A DNA stretch of 64,000 nt. Origin: Microbacterium sp. (GTDB lineage: Bacteria > Actinomycetota > Actinomycetes > Actinomycetales > Microbacteriaceae). The DNA is taken from assembly GCF_031179285.1 (NCBI RefSeq), contig NZ_JAPSHY010000007.1, forward strand, positions 92,588 through 156,587, given 5' to 3'. The stretch's first letter is position 1. Every line of letters starts with the position of its first letter. Made by a program: the position numbers and the translations under genes. This document shows positions 34,266 to 44,569 of the stretch, in pieces. Below the pieces are notes generated by a model. The model saw only the letters and a list, made by a program, of their open reading frames with translations, had not been told where the DNA came from and searched no databases.

Positions 34266-35348
34266 TCAGTCCGCCGGGGCGTCGACGAACTCCCTGGAAG
34301 CGTCGACGATCCGGCACACGCAGACGGCAGCAGCGTACGCGAAGGCGCGAGTGTACGCCGGCGCGTCGGCGGGCGAGGCCAACCGCCCCAGTTCCGCGAC
34401 GGCAGCATCGAGGGCATCGCCCGCGGTCTGCAGCCGATTCTCTGCGGTCGAGTCGTTCGGCGGGGCCGCGACGAGATCGGCGCTCGCCCGCACCGCGTCC
34501 GACAGCACCCGCCAGGTCTCCAGATCCGAACCGCGACTCTCCGCGCCCGCCTGCGCGAGGATCTCGGCGAGTTCGATCGTCGCCCGCGTGGTGCGCTCCA
34601 GCGCTCGAAGTCGAAGCGCATTGAGCCGGCGGTCAGCTGCGCGCCCCCGACTGCGCGGGTTGCCGCGGCTGCTCTCCTCTGCCACATTGACCTCGTCGGC
34701 GGCATCGGCCAGCAGGTCGGCCAGCTCGCGAGCGGAACCACTGATGCGCTCGCTGTCGATCTCCCTGTCGTCAAGTGCGTCCGCGACATCGCGCAGCACG
34801 TCGCGAGCGGCATCCCGGAGCGACGTGAGCTGCTCCGACGCCCGCCGGAGGTAGAGCGGCGGCACGATCAGGAGGTTCGTGAAGACCCCGATGACGACCC
34901 CGAACCCCATCGTCAGCAGATACGACAACGAGAACTGCTCCGCGTCGAGGCCGCCGATGAGCAGGACGAACAGCGCCGCGACGGCGACCAGGTCGCGACC
35001 GGCCCCCAGAGCCGTCACTCCCCCGATGACGATCCCGACGCCGATCACCAGAGCGATCGCCACGACGCCAGGGGCGCCGGCGAAGACCAGTCCAAGTCCG
35101 CCGAGTCCCAGAGCGATCCCGATGCCGAGGCCGAGGAGCGACTGCGCACCGGCGCGCGCGGAACCCGCGACGGTCGGGTACATGCTCACCAGCACGCCGA
35201 GCGGCGCGTAATAGGAATACGCGCTGTCCGCGAAGGGAACGTACGGGGCAAGCAACCAGGCGACGGATGCCGCGACGGCGGCCTTCACAGCGAGGATCAG
35301 GCGTTCACCGCGGATGGCGTCGCTACGCCATGTCGCGAAACCGCGCAT
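34266..35348 (-). CDS. FUSC-family membrane protein
   Basis: 360 residues. The N-terminal half has about six closely packed helices (AVKAAVAASVAWLLAPYVPF; GAPGVVAIALVIGVGIVIGG; LLTMGFGVVIGVFTNLLIVP). The C-terminal half is soluble, helical and charged (residues about 170-360). This layout matches the fusaric-acid-resistance/aromatic acid exporter (FUSC, ArAE) group, in half-size form. Substrate unknown. Start at the ATG with AGGGGG before it; a GTG just upstream is an alternative. It precedes thrS by 75 nt on the same strand. Confidence 0.82.
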   Translation of the reverse strand: MRGFATWRSDAIRGERLILAVKAAVAASVAWLLAPYVPFADSAYSYYAPLGVLVSMYPTVAGSARAGAQSLLGLGIGIALGLGGLGLVFAGAPGVVAIALVIGVGIVIGGVTALGAGRDLVAVAALFVLLIGGLDAEQFSLSYLLTMGFGVVIGVFTNLLIVPPLYLRRASEQLTSLRDAARDVLRDVADALDDREIDSERISGSARELADLLADAADEVNVAEESSRGNPRSRGRAADRRLNALRLRALERTTRATIELAEILAQAGAESRGSDLETWRVLSDAVRASADLVAAPPNDSTAENRLQTAGDALDAAVAELGRLASPADAPAYTRAFAYAAAVCVCRIVDASREFVDAPAD

Positions 35349-35393
35349 CACGCCCCCTGCCCGCGGCGTCGCCCCTCGGCGCGGGAGACGCGC

Positions 35394-35558
35394 TCAGGGA
35401 AGATCCTCGAGGTCGATCCGATCACCTGGCTCGTCGTCGTCTGCCGTCGCCAGTGGGGACCTCGCCTCGCGCAACGGATCATCGCTCTGCGGGCGCGGCG
35501 CTGTCCCGTGCGAGTTGAGCGGCTGGTCCTCGTCCGGTGTCGTGGATGAATCTGACAT
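35394..35558 (-). CDS. Small acidic disordered protein
   Basis: 54 residues, MSDSSTTPDEDQPLNSHGTA at the start and DRIDLEDLP at the end. Rich in Asp, Glu, Pro and Ser with no hydrophobic core. AGAGGAC lies 6 nt before the ATG. The frame is open for a long way upstream, but only this part has a good ribosome site. It lies just before the FUSC gene on the same strand. A similar acidic protein that also begins MSDS is encoded at 44570. No function known. Confidence 0.55.
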   Translation of the reverse strand: MSDSSTTPDEDQPLNSHGTAPRPQSDDPLREARSPLATADDDEPGDRIDLEDLP

Positions 35559-35660
35559 CGTCGTCCTCTCGAAGGCGTCGAGGCCACACTTCCTCATCAT
35601 CACGAGACTGCCAGGGGCCTTGACATCGCGAGGAGGACCGACCCGCCGGCACCGGGCATG

Positions 35661-35666
35661 TACCGT
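35661..35666 (+). promoter_or_regulatory. -10 element of a leaderless promoter for the DoxX-like gene
   Basis: TACCGT with exactly 6 nt before the ATG at 35673; it decides that start over the ATG at 35658. Confidence 0.5.
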
Positions 35667-35672
35667 GAACGG

Positions 35673-36089
35673 ATGATCAGAGCTGTCGCACGGTGGACCC
35701 TCGCGATCGCACTCGGGGCGATGGGCATCGCCCACTTCGTTGCCACCCGCGGCTTTCGCATCGTGGTGCCCGACTGGGCGACGCGCCTGACCCGGCTCGA
35801 CAAGGATGCGATCGTGATCGCCTCCGGAGTTGTCGAGCTCGCGCTGGCGGCCGGTCTGCTGGCACTGCCCCGAGAGCGACGCCGGATCGGATGCGCGACG
35901 GCGGCGTTCTTCGTCGCGGTGTTCCCGGGAAACGTCCACCAGTGGCGGACGGGACGGTCTGCGCCGGGGCTCGACACCGACACGAAGCGGCTGGGACGAC
36001 TCTTCCTTCAGCCCGTCTTCGTGCTCTGGGCGCTGTGGTCCACCGGCAGCCGCGCGCCTCGCCCGCGCTCGCGCCGCGCGATCCGGTGA
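35673..36089 (+). CDS. DoxX-like small membrane protein
   Basis: 138 residues, four hydrophobic stretches: WTLAIALGAMGIAHFV, AIVIASGVVELALAAGLLAL, IGCATAAFFVAVFPGNVHQW and LFLQPVFVLWALWS. The GIAHF and FPGNVHQW motifs fit the DoxX/DoxD-related family. Molecular function unknown. It lies 37 nt before the photolyase gene on the same strand, but each has its own leaderless-type promoter. Confidence 0.7.
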   Translation: MIRAVARWTLAIALGAMGIAHFVATRGFRIVVPDWATRLTRLDKDAIVIASGVVELALAAGLLALPRERRRIGCATAAFFVAVFPGNVHQWRTGRSAPGLDTDTKRLGRLFLQPVFVLWALWSTGSRAPRPRSRRAIR

Positions 36090-36114
36090 CGCTGCTCGAG
36101 GACAGCGATCCGAG

Positions 36115-36120
36115 CACAAT
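36115..36120 (+). promoter_or_regulatory. -10 element of a leaderless photolyase promoter
   Basis: CACAAT with exactly 6 nt before the photolyase ATG; no Shine-Dalgarno sequence is present. Confidence 0.45.
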
Positions 36121-36126
36121 GGTCCG

Positions 36127-37476
36127 ATGGATTCCCCCTCGATCGTGTGGTTCCGCGATGACCTCCGGCTCGCCGACAACCCCGCGCTGCAGGCCGCGAT
36201 CGATCGAGGCGAACCGGTCGTCGCTCTGTATGTGCTCGATGAGGAGTCCGCGGGCATCCGGCCCCTCGGCGGTGCCGCGCGCTGGTGGTTGCATCACTCT
36301 CTCGCGTCCCTCCGGGAGCGTCTGCGCGAGCGCGGTGCGACGCTCGTGCTGCGCCGCGGACCGGCTGAGCGTGTCGTGCGGCAGACCGTCGACGAGGCCG
36401 GAGCCACTGCCGTCTTCTGGAACCGCCGGTATGGCGGCGCAGAGCGCGCTGTCGACGCGAACCTGAAGTCATCGCTGCGGGCTGACGGGGTGAGCGTCGC
36501 ATCCTTCGCCGGATCGCTGCTCCACGAGCCGTGGACGCTCGCGACCGGCGCGGGTACGCACTACTCGGTGTTCACGCCGTTCTGGCGGGCATGCCTCTCG
36601 CTGCCGACGCCCCGTGCGCCCCTGCCGGAGCCGGGTGAGATCGACGGATTCCGAAGCAACGCGGTATCGGACTCCCTCGATGACTGGCACCTGCTGCCGA
36701 CCGACCCCGACTGGACCGGTGGTCTTCGAGACGCGTGGGACCCCGGAGAACCGGCAGCACGCGGCCGCCTGCAGGAGTTCCTCGGGCGCGACCTCGCCGC
36801 CTACGACCGCGCGCGCGACGAGCCGGCCGCCGGCGCGACGTCGCTGCTGTCTCCACGGCTGCGATGGGGCGAGCTGAGCCCGTTCACCGTCTGGCACGAG
36901 TCGGCGGCCGTCGACGGTGCGGGCGGCTTCCTGTCGGAGCTCGGCTGGCGCGAGTTCGCGTGGCACACGCTGTACCACTTTCCCGAGCTCGCGACGAAGA
37001 ATCTCCACCCGGAATTCGACTCCTTTCCCTGGCCCCCTTTGCAGAAGTCGCATCTTCGTGCCTGGCAGCAGGGCCGGACCGGCATCCCGCTCGTCGACGC
37101 CGGGATGCGGGAGCTCTGGCACACCGGTCACATGCACAATCGCATTCGGATGGTGACGGCATCGTTCCTCGTCAAGAACCTGCTCATCGACTGGCGCCGC
37201 GGTGAGGAGTGGTTCTGGGACACGCTCGTCGACGCCGACGGCGCGAACAACGCATTCAACTGGCAGTGGGTCGCCGGCTCCGGTGCTGACGCCGCACCGT
37301 ACTTCCGGATCTTCAACCCGCTGTTGCAAGCGAAGAAGTTCGACGCCCAGGGTCTTTATGTCAGGCAGTGGGCTGAGGACTCCCCCAATGAGCCGATCGT
37401 CGACCTCGGCGAGACGCGAAAGGCGGCCCTCGCAGCGTACGACGTGGTCAAGCGATCTGCCGGAGGAAGCGAATGA
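36127..37476 (+). CDS. phr: Deoxyribodipyrimidine photo-lyase (cryptochrome/photolyase family)
   Basis: 449 residues, normal for class I CPD photolyases. The N-terminal alpha/beta antenna domain opens SIVWFRDDLRLADNPALQAA. The C-terminal FAD domain has the WHTGHMHNRIRMVTASFLVK region and ANNAFNWQWVAGSGADAAPY, followed by FRIFNPLLQAKKFD, with the Trp residues needed for FAD photoreduction. It repairs UV pyrimidine dimers with blue light. Repair rather than signalling is the likelier role because the lesion-binding C-terminal motifs are intact. Confidence 0.93.
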   Translation: MDSPSIVWFRDDLRLADNPALQAAIDRGEPVVALYVLDEESAGIRPLGGAARWWLHHSLASLRERLRERGATLVLRRGPAERVVRQTVDEAGATAVFWNRRYGGAERAVDANLKSSLRADGVSVASFAGSLLHEPWTLATGAGTHYSVFTPFWRACLSLPTPRAPLPEPGEIDGFRSNAVSDSLDDWHLLPTDPDWTGGLRDAWDPGEPAARGRLQEFLGRDLAAYDRARDEPAAGATSLLSPRLRWGELSPFTVWHESAAVDGAGGFLSELGWREFAWHTLYHFPELATKNLHPEFDSFPWPPLQKSHLRAWQQGRTGIPLVDAGMRELWHTGHMHNRIRMVTASFLVKNLLIDWRRGEEWFWDTLVDADGANNAFNWQWVAGSGADAAPYFRIFNPLLQAKKFDAQGLYVRQWAEDSPNEPIVDLGETRKAALAAYDVVKRSAGGSE

Positions 37477-37492
37477 TCCCGCTGGATACGAA

Positions 37493-37516
37493 AAACCCCC
37501 GGTGAGCCGGGGGTTT
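37493..37516. terminator. Bidirectional terminator between phr and tRNA-Val(GAC)
   Basis: 10-bp stem AAACCCCCGG/CCGGGGGTTT, 4-nt loop, extended by further A on one side and T on the other. It serves phr on the plus strand and the tRNA run on the minus strand, whose last gene ends 7 nt away. Confidence 0.8.
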
Positions 37517-37522
37517 CGTCTG

Positions 37523-37594
37523 TGCGCGATACTGGGATCGAACCAGTGACCTCTTCCGTGTCAGGGAAGCGCGCTACCGCTGCGCCAATCGCGC
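37523..37594 (-). tRNA. tRNA-Val (anticodon GAC)
   Basis: 72 nt fold as a full cloverleaf: acceptor GCGCGAT/ATCGCGC, D-stem GCGC, anticodon stem CTTCC/GGAAG with loop CTGACAC (GAC), T-arm ACTGG-TTCGATC-CCAGT, discriminator A. CCA is not encoded. Confidence 0.96.
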
Positions 37595-37621
37595 CCGTAT
37601 GGGCTATTCACTTGTATGGCG

Positions 37622-37692
37622 AGGTGGCGACGGGATTCGAACCCGTGTAAACGGCTTTGCAGGCCGGTGCCTAGCCGCTCGGCCACGCCACC
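37622..37692 (-). tRNA. tRNA-Cys (anticodon GCA)
   Basis: 71 nt, acceptor GGTGGCG/CGCCACC, anticodon loop CTGCAAA, T-loop TTCGAAT. Discriminator is T (U73), the identity base of tRNA-Cys. CCA is not encoded. Confidence 0.96.
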
Positions 37693-37745
37693 GTGTGGAT
37701 TGACCCCACGTGCTTCGAGCCTCGATGAGAAACTCACTGCACTCG

Positions 37746-37817
37746 AGCGGATGACGAGATTCGAACTCGCGACCCTCACCTTGGCAAGGTGATGCGCTAC
37801 CACTGCGCTACATCCGC
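37746..37817 (-). tRNA. tRNA-Gly (anticodon GCC)
   Basis: 72 nt, acceptor GCGGATG/CATCCGC, D-arm GCGC-AGTGGTA-GCGC, anticodon loop TTGCCAA, T-loop TTCGAAT, discriminator T. First of the three minus-strand tRNA genes in transcription order. CCA is not encoded. Confidence 0.96.
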
Positions 37818-37966
37818 ATTCGTTCCCGGTTCACCCGGGCACTCATGAAACATTAGCTGAAAATCGACGCTCGGCCAAACTCAAACCGAATCTCGCGCGT
37901 GTCTCCTGAGGTGGTCAGCGTCACGCCTCCTGGTCGGGTAATATCGAGGGCGACCCTACGGGTCAT

Positions 37967-38042
37967 GGGCGATTGGCGCAGTTGGTAGCGCGCTTCCTTC
38001 ACACGGAAGAGGTCATCGGTTCGAGTCCGGTATCGCCCACCA
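37967..38042 (+). tRNA. tRNA-Val (anticodon CAC) with encoded CCA
   Basis: Acceptor GGGCGAT/ATCGCCC, anticodon stem CTTCC/GGAAG, loop TTCACAC (CAC), T-loop TTCGAGT, discriminator A at 38039, then genomic CCA (38040-38042). Opposed to the three other tRNA genes. The CCA abuts the stop codon of the convergent DUF3224 gene with no gap. Confidence 0.96.
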
Positions 38043-38465
38043 TCACCGCGATTTCTCGGCCGGAATGTCGTACTCGAAGACGATCTCATGTCCGCCGTCC
38101 GCACCGACCGCGATCCGTCCGACCCCGGTGATGCCGTGAAGCCCGGCCGTGCCGCTCTCCGGAACGACGGTGAAGTGCTCCTGGTACCGGTCGCTGCCTC
38201 GGGTCGCCGCGGAGTGGATGTAGTTGAAGGTTCCCGCGACGCCGTTCAGCGATCCTTCGAACGACTCCAGTGCCACGTAGCTTCCGAAGCCCCGATCCTG
38301 GTCGAATGCCGAGACGAACACCGTACTCGATCGTCCGGTGACACCTCCGGTGTATTGCTTCTGCATGATCGCGATGCCTGTGGGCAACGCGGTGGCGATG
38401 GTGGTGTCCGATTCGATGGTCGACGGCTGGAAGGCCGTGACGGTGAAGGTTCCCGATGCCTGCAT
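38043..38465 (-). CDS. DUF3224-family protein
   Basis: 140 residues starting MQASGTFTVTAFQPSTIES. The pattern of short beta strands (GVTGRSSTVFVSAFDQDRGF; YVALESFEGSLNGVAGTFN; GTAGLHGITGVGRIAV) matches the lipocalin-like DUF3224 family, whose ligand is unknown. I chose the ATG with AAGGGTG before it; the ribosome site overlaps the stop of the isochorismatase-like gene 11 nt upstream, so the two are probably coupled. A TTG 15 nt earlier is possible but less likely. Confidence 0.8.
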   Translation of the reverse strand: MQASGTFTVTAFQPSTIESDTTIATALPTGIAIMQKQYTGGVTGRSSTVFVSAFDQDRGFGSYVALESFEGSLNGVAGTFNYIHSAATRGSDRYQEHFTVVPESGTAGLHGITGVGRIAVGADGGHEIVFEYDIPAEKSR

Positions 38466-38476
38466 GCCATCACCCT

Positions 38477-39028
38477 TCAAAACGTCATCTCGACCGTCGA
38501 GACGACCTTGCCGGTTCTGCCCGGCGCCGCCTGGAACGACCAGTACAGGTTGGTGTGGGCGATCACCTCAGCCGGTGACGGTGCACCCCAGGTGCTGAGG
38601 TCATCGGTCGTGTGAGCGTCGGAGACCAGCGTGACGTCATACCCCCGGGTGAAGCCGCCGTGAAGGGTGGACCGCACGCACGCATCGGTCTGCGCGCCCG
38701 TGACGATGAGGTGCCCGGCGTTCGCGTCGGCGAGCACCTGCTCGAGTTCGGTCGCTTCGAAGGAATCGCCGTACTCCTTGCGGACGATGACCTCGTCGGG
38801 AGCAGGATCCAGCTCGGGGACGATCTGCCAGGCGTCGCTCCCCAACGGCAGCTCACCGGACGAATGCTGCACCCACACCACCGGAACGGATTCTCGGCGC
38901 GCTCGACCGACCAGCGATGCGACATTGGCCAGGACGGCGTCGCGCTCATGGGCGGCGGCCAGGACGCCGTTCTGCGCGTCGATGACGAGAAGTGCACTCC
39001 GTGGGCGTTCGGCGGCGAGTGTCATCAT
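38477..39028 (-). CDS. Isochorismatase-like cysteine hydrolase
   Basis: 183 residues. The triad is visible: Asp in LLVIDAQNGVL, Lys in VRKEYGDSF, Cys in GAQTDACVRSTLHGG. Relatives include nicotinamidases, ureidoacrylate and biuret hydrolases. The zinc-site residues of nicotinamidase are not seen, so I do not assign a substrate. Several Met codons lie at the start (39037, 39028, 39025); GGAG favours the latter two. TAGCCT near 39060 is a possible -10 leaving a short leader. Confidence 0.85.
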   Translation of the reverse strand: MMTLAAERPRSALLVIDAQNGVLAAAHERDAVLANVASLVGRARRESVPVVWVQHSSGELPLGSDAWQIVPELDPAPDEVIVRKEYGDSFEATELEQVLADANAGHLIVTGAQTDACVRSTLHGGFTRGYDVTLVSDAHTTDDLSTWGAPSPAEVIAHTNLYWSFQAAPGRTGKVVSTVEMTF

Positions 39029-39124
39029 GGGCTCCATCGTGTCGATCGGCGGTGATGTCGCCCAGGCTACGCCCAGCCTCCGACATCGGGCATCAGAACC
39101 GCAACGGGCGTCCGAGACCCGGCG

Positions 39125-39130
39125 TAGAGT
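39125..39130 (+). promoter_or_regulatory. -10 element of a leaderless promoter for the GIY-YIG-like gene
   Basis: TAGAGT with exactly 6 nt before the GTG at 39137. Confidence 0.5.
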
Positions 39131-39136
39131 CTCGCT

Positions 39137-39562
39137 GTGCCGACGACAGAAATGCTCCCCGGGCCCTGCAACCTCTGCGCAGGCAGGCACGGCGCTCGGA
39201 TTGACGGATGCTGGGTGTGCTCGTCGTGCGGCTGGCGATACGGAGACGTGCCCGACTACGACCTTCCGATCCCACGGATCGAGGTCGTGTACTACATCCG
39301 CTATGACCGTCGAGTGAAGATCGGTACGAGCGCACGGCCCCGCCGTCGGCTGGCGAGCATCCACCATCAGGAGCTCCTCGCCTTCGAAAGAGGAGGCCGG
39401 CAGCTCGAGCAGCAGCGGCACCGCGAGTTCGCCGCCACGCGCGAGGGCGGCGAGTGGTTCACCCTCGATGACGAGATCGGCGCCCACGTCGCCGCGCTGC
39501 GGGCGGTCGGCGACCCATGGCAGCTCTACGCGCGCTGGCTGAGCGAATCGTTGCGCGCATGA
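39137..39562 (+). CDS. GIY-YIG-type (T5orf172/Mug113-like) protein with N-terminal Cys-rich knuckle
   Basis: 141 residues. Five Cys at 11, 14, 25, 28 and 31 (CNLC...CWVCSSCGW) form a likely zinc ribbon. From about 50 on, VVYYIRYDRRVKIGTSARPR replaces the GIY...YIG strands in the way of T5orf172/Mug113 proteins. LEQQRHREFAATREGGEWF supplies the conserved Glu, His and the EWF end of the fold. Relatives are nucleases or nuclease-like proteins of phages and actinobacterial genomes. GTG start. It is a single gene with no partner, so its role (phage remnant, DNA repair or other) is open. Confidence 0.75.
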   Translation: MPTTEMLPGPCNLCAGRHGARIDGCWVCSSCGWRYGDVPDYDLPIPRIEVVYYIRYDRRVKIGTSARPRRRLASIHHQELLAFERGGRQLEQQRHREFAATREGGEWFTLDDEIGAHVAALRAVGDPWQLYARWLSESLRA

Positions 39563-39601
39563 AGGATTCCCGGCGGAACCCGTAGCTGACATCATCGGAG
39601 G

Positions 39602-40468
39602 ATGTTCGAGGGTTTCACCACCGAGGAGATCGACACCGGGAACGCGAGGATCTTCGTCCGCCATTGCTGGGGTGACGGCCCCCCGATCATGTTGCTGCAC
39701 GGACATCCCCGGACGTCGGCGACTTGGCACCGCGTAGCTCCGATGCTGCGAGACGGCGGATTCAGCGTCATCTGCCCCGATCTGCGCGGTTACGGCCGGT
39801 CGATCGGCCCGGATCCGGCGGGCGATCACTCCGCGCACTCCAAGCGCGCCGTCGCGGCCGACATGCTCGCGGTGGCGCATCGCCTGGGACACGAGACGTT
39901 CTCGCTCGCCGGGCACGATCGCGGCAGCTATGTGGCTCTGCGCCTGGCACTCGATCACCCCGAGGTCGTGCAGCGGCTGGCTCTCATGGACTGCGTGCCC
40001 ATCAGCGAGCACCTCCGTGACATCACCCCCGAGTTCGCGACCGCGTGGTGGCACTGGTTCTTCTTCGCCCAGCCCGAGATACCCGAGCGGGTCATCAACG
40101 CCGACCCTGTGGCCTGGTACCGGCCGAAGGCCGATCCGGCGACGATGGGCCACGAGAACCATGCCGAGCTGATGAACGCCGTCCACAACCCGTCGGTGGT
40201 GCGCGCGATGCTCGAGGACTACCGGGCCGGACTCACGATCGACCGCGCGGACGAAGAGGCGGATATGGCGGCGGGACGGCGCCTCGGCATGCGCACCCTG
40301 ATCCTGTGGTCATCGCGCGACGACCTCGAGCAGCTGCACGGCGATCCGCTCGCGATCTGGCGCCGGTGGACCGAGAACGTCTCCGGCTTCCGCATCGAGA
40401 GCAGACACCACATGGCGGAGGAGGCGCCCGAAGAGGTCGCCGCAGCGCTCTCCGCCTTCTTCGCATGA
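39602..40468 (+). CDS. Alpha/beta hydrolase related to haloacetate dehalogenases
   Basis: 288 residues. Nucleophile Asp106 in LAGHDRGSYVALRLALDHP, Asp130 in LALMDCVPI and a His in SRHHMAEEAP give an Asp-His-Asp type triad. His151-Trp152 in AWWHWFFFAQ match the halide-binding pair of fluoroacetate dehalogenase. However, the second carboxylate-binding Arg of that enzyme (HDRGxR) is Tyr110 here, so the substrate may not be a haloacetate. Epoxide hydrolase activity is an alternative. GGAGG lies directly before the ATG. The next gene overlaps it by 4 nt. Confidence 0.82.
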   Translation: MFEGFTTEEIDTGNARIFVRHCWGDGPPIMLLHGHPRTSATWHRVAPMLRDGGFSVICPDLRGYGRSIGPDPAGDHSAHSKRAVAADMLAVAHRLGHETFSLAGHDRGSYVALRLALDHPEVVQRLALMDCVPISEHLRDITPEFATAWWHWFFFAQPEIPERVINADPVAWYRPKADPATMGHENHAELMNAVHNPSVVRAMLEDYRAGLTIDRADEEADMAAGRRLGMRTLILWSSRDDLEQLHGDPLAIWRRWTENVSGFRIESRHHMAEEAPEEVAAALSAFFA

Positions 40469-41115
40469 CCGCTCCGGGTCAGCCCACGCCTCGGTGGGTG
40501 GGGATCGCTCGTGCCGCGGTCGGCGCATCGGTCATCGCCATCCTTGCGCACGCGTACATGATCGCCATCCCGGAGGACGGAGCGAATCCGTTCGACTATT
40601 TCGGGTACTTCACCAATTTGACAAGTCTGCTGTGCGGTGTGCTGCTGCTCGTCATCGGCATCCGGCAGTTCGCCTCGCGCAGCATTCCTGTCTGGCTCGT
40701 CTACATCCGGGCGATCGGCGTGGCGAGCATGCTCGTCGTCGCGCTGATCTACAACGTGCTCGTCCCAGGCACCGGCTCTGCACCGCCATGGGTGAGCGTC
40801 GCGTTGCACCTGGTCTTCCCTTCCCTCATCGCACTCGACTGGGCACTGAATCCTGATCGGCCGACGCTGCCGTGGCGACGCCTGTGGATCGTGCTCCCCT
40901 ATCCGGCGACCTGGCTCGTCGTCGTCCTCGCCAGGGGCGTCACCGACGGCTGGGTGCCCTACGGCTTCCTGCTGCCCGAACGGGGTATGCCCGCGTTGCT
41001 GGCGCATGTCGTGGGGCTGATCTGCACGCTCCTGATATCGGGCGTACTCGTGTGGGCAGCGAGCCGGATCCGCCTCCCGACACGGCGACGCGTCGGGAGG
41101 CGGCCGCGGTCATGA
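40465..41115 (+). CDS. Pr6Pr-family membrane protein
   Basis: 216 residues with about six membrane helices (AAVGASVIAILAHAYMIAIP; LLCGVLLLVIGIRQF; LHLVFPSLIALDWAL; LIVGLICTLLISGVLVW-like end). The FGYFTNLTSLLCG motif near 50 and HLVFPSLIALDW fit the Pr6Pr (FAR-17a/AIG1-like) group, function unknown in bacteria. The ATG overlaps the hydrolase stop in an ATGA, so the two form a unit. Its end overlaps the maltokinase gene tail to tail by 6 nt. Confidence 0.78.
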   Translation: MTAPGQPTPRWVGIARAAVGASVIAILAHAYMIAIPEDGANPFDYFGYFTNLTSLLCGVLLLVIGIRQFASRSIPVWLVYIRAIGVASMLVVALIYNVLVPGTGSAPPWVSVALHLVFPSLIALDWALNPDRPTLPWRRLWIVLPYPATWLVVVLARGVTDGWVPYGFLLPERGMPALLAHVVGLICTLLISGVLVWAASRIRLPTRRRVGRRPRS

Positions 41116-42563
41116 CCCGAGGCGGGCGATCGCGGCGAGCGGGATCGCCACCCACGCCGGCCGATTCCGCTTCTCGTACACGGCCTCGTACACCGCCTTG
41201 TCCGCTTCGTACGCATCGAGCAGCACACGCCGCTCCGCGGTGCCGAGCGGCGTGTCTGCGGATGAGTCGTCGCTCACCTCACGCGAGGCGAGGGCCGCCG
41301 AGTAAGCCGCCAGGAAATGCTCCCTTGCCCGCTGCGACCACTCCCTCGCGCGTTCGGCCCGCCGCTGCAGCTCGTCTTCCGGCTCACCGGGCGAGCCGGC
41401 GCCATGCGCCGACATCTCCACCACTCCTGGTGCGTAATCGAAGGAGCGAAGCATTCCGGCGACATCCCGCCATGGGGAGTCCGGCAGCGCGCGCTCGGCG
41501 AAATCGCGCCCCGGTTCTCCCTCGAAGTCCACGATGCGCCAGCCGTGCGAGGTGCGCAGCGCCTGACCGAGATGCAGGTCGCCGTGCACCCGCTGCACGT
41601 CCAGTCCTTCCAGCGCCGCGACGGCATCATAGGCAGCGCGGATCCGACCGGTGAACGGCTCGATCTCCGGCACGCTGTGAAGTGCCTGATCGAGCCGAGC
41701 GGCCATGGCCTGCGCCAGCGCGGCGGTGGTCTCGGCTCCGCAGCGTTCGGCGGGGAATCGCTCGCGCAGACTCGCATGCACCTCCGCGAGGGCCTCACCG
41801 AGTCGTGCTGCCTCTCCTGCGAAGTCGCCGCCGGAATCCGCGATGGTCTGGTCGAGATCCGCGAGAACGGTTCGCACACTGGAGACCGCGAGTTCGAACC
41901 CGTCCGCGGCCGTCCGGAAGAACTCCTGCATCATCGCGAGCTGGAAGAGCTCTCCCTCGACCTCTGCCTCGATCCATCCGTACAGCTCGGCGATGTGCTC
42001 GGAGCCGCCGCGGGTCAGTTCGTGGTTGATCTCGATGTCGGGGTTCACCCCCGCATTCACCTTCCTGAAGATCTTCATGATCGCGGAGTCGTCGAACCGC
42101 AGCGAAGAGTTCGACTGCTCCCCCGTCAGCGGAGAGGAGCGGACATCCGGGTCCAGTGCGCGGCCGCCCGACACCCGGCGGAATCGGAGTCCGCCGCGCT
42201 CCGACGTGCCGTCCTGCTCTGCGGCGATGAACCCGTCGAGCCAGAGTGCCATGGCGTCACGATCATGAATCGCGTCATACAGGTGGAGGACGCCGCCGTC
42301 GACATCGGCTTCGCCGACGTAGGCGTGGCCGATCCGGTCCTGGATCTCGCGGTAGGCGGCCAGCGGCACCTGATACAGCTCACGGCCGCCCTCGTCGTCG
42401 GAGTACTCGACCGTCACGAGATGGACCGTCGCGCGAGGCCCGCCCTCGCCGTCGGAGAGTTCCGCCAGCGTTCGCACGTGCGAGACATGGAACGGCCGGC
42501 CCTTCCCGCCGAACCAGCGGGTCCGCACCAGGTAGCCCTCCAGAAGGGCATGATCGATGGCGC

Positions 42564-42567
<4 letters not shown>
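41110..42567 (-). CDS. mak: Maltokinase
   Basis: 485 residues. It phosphorylates maltose (from trehalose via TreS) to maltose 1-phosphate, the substrate of GlgE glucan synthesis. The N-terminal cap has [13 protein letters not shown] and later [20 protein letters not shown], with the ATP-binding Lys. [13 protein letters not shown] is the catalytic loop and [13 protein letters not shown] the metal-binding Asp. The GTG overlaps the treS stop in a GTGA. No glgE or glgB is inside the window. The open frame continues upstream within treS, but that part is not related. Confidence 0.92.
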
Positions 42568-44330
<1,763 letters not shown>

Positions 44331-44569
44331 GCGCTCTCCTCACGGTCACGACCATTCCTTTCATGGGGCAGCCGATGCGGAAAGAGACTTGACTTGCGTC
44401 GTCCGCGTCCGATCGCATCCGATCCCGTCGGCTGCGACGCGTTTCGAACTGATAGCACTCGCCTCGGCGATCCGCCACCGCCTTGGCGAGCCACCGCGGG
44501 GTGCGGCACCGTGGTGGGAGTGATGGGCAGTGGTCGGCACGGACGACCCCGATCGAACGGAGAGATGTC

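Noticed and set aside
37561..38104. Open frames on the minus strand with peptides such as RYRTRTDDLFRVKEARYQLRQSP and GLQSRLHGFESRRHL
   Set aside because: They are translations of the tRNA genes, a well-known annotation artefact; the cloverleaves are clear.
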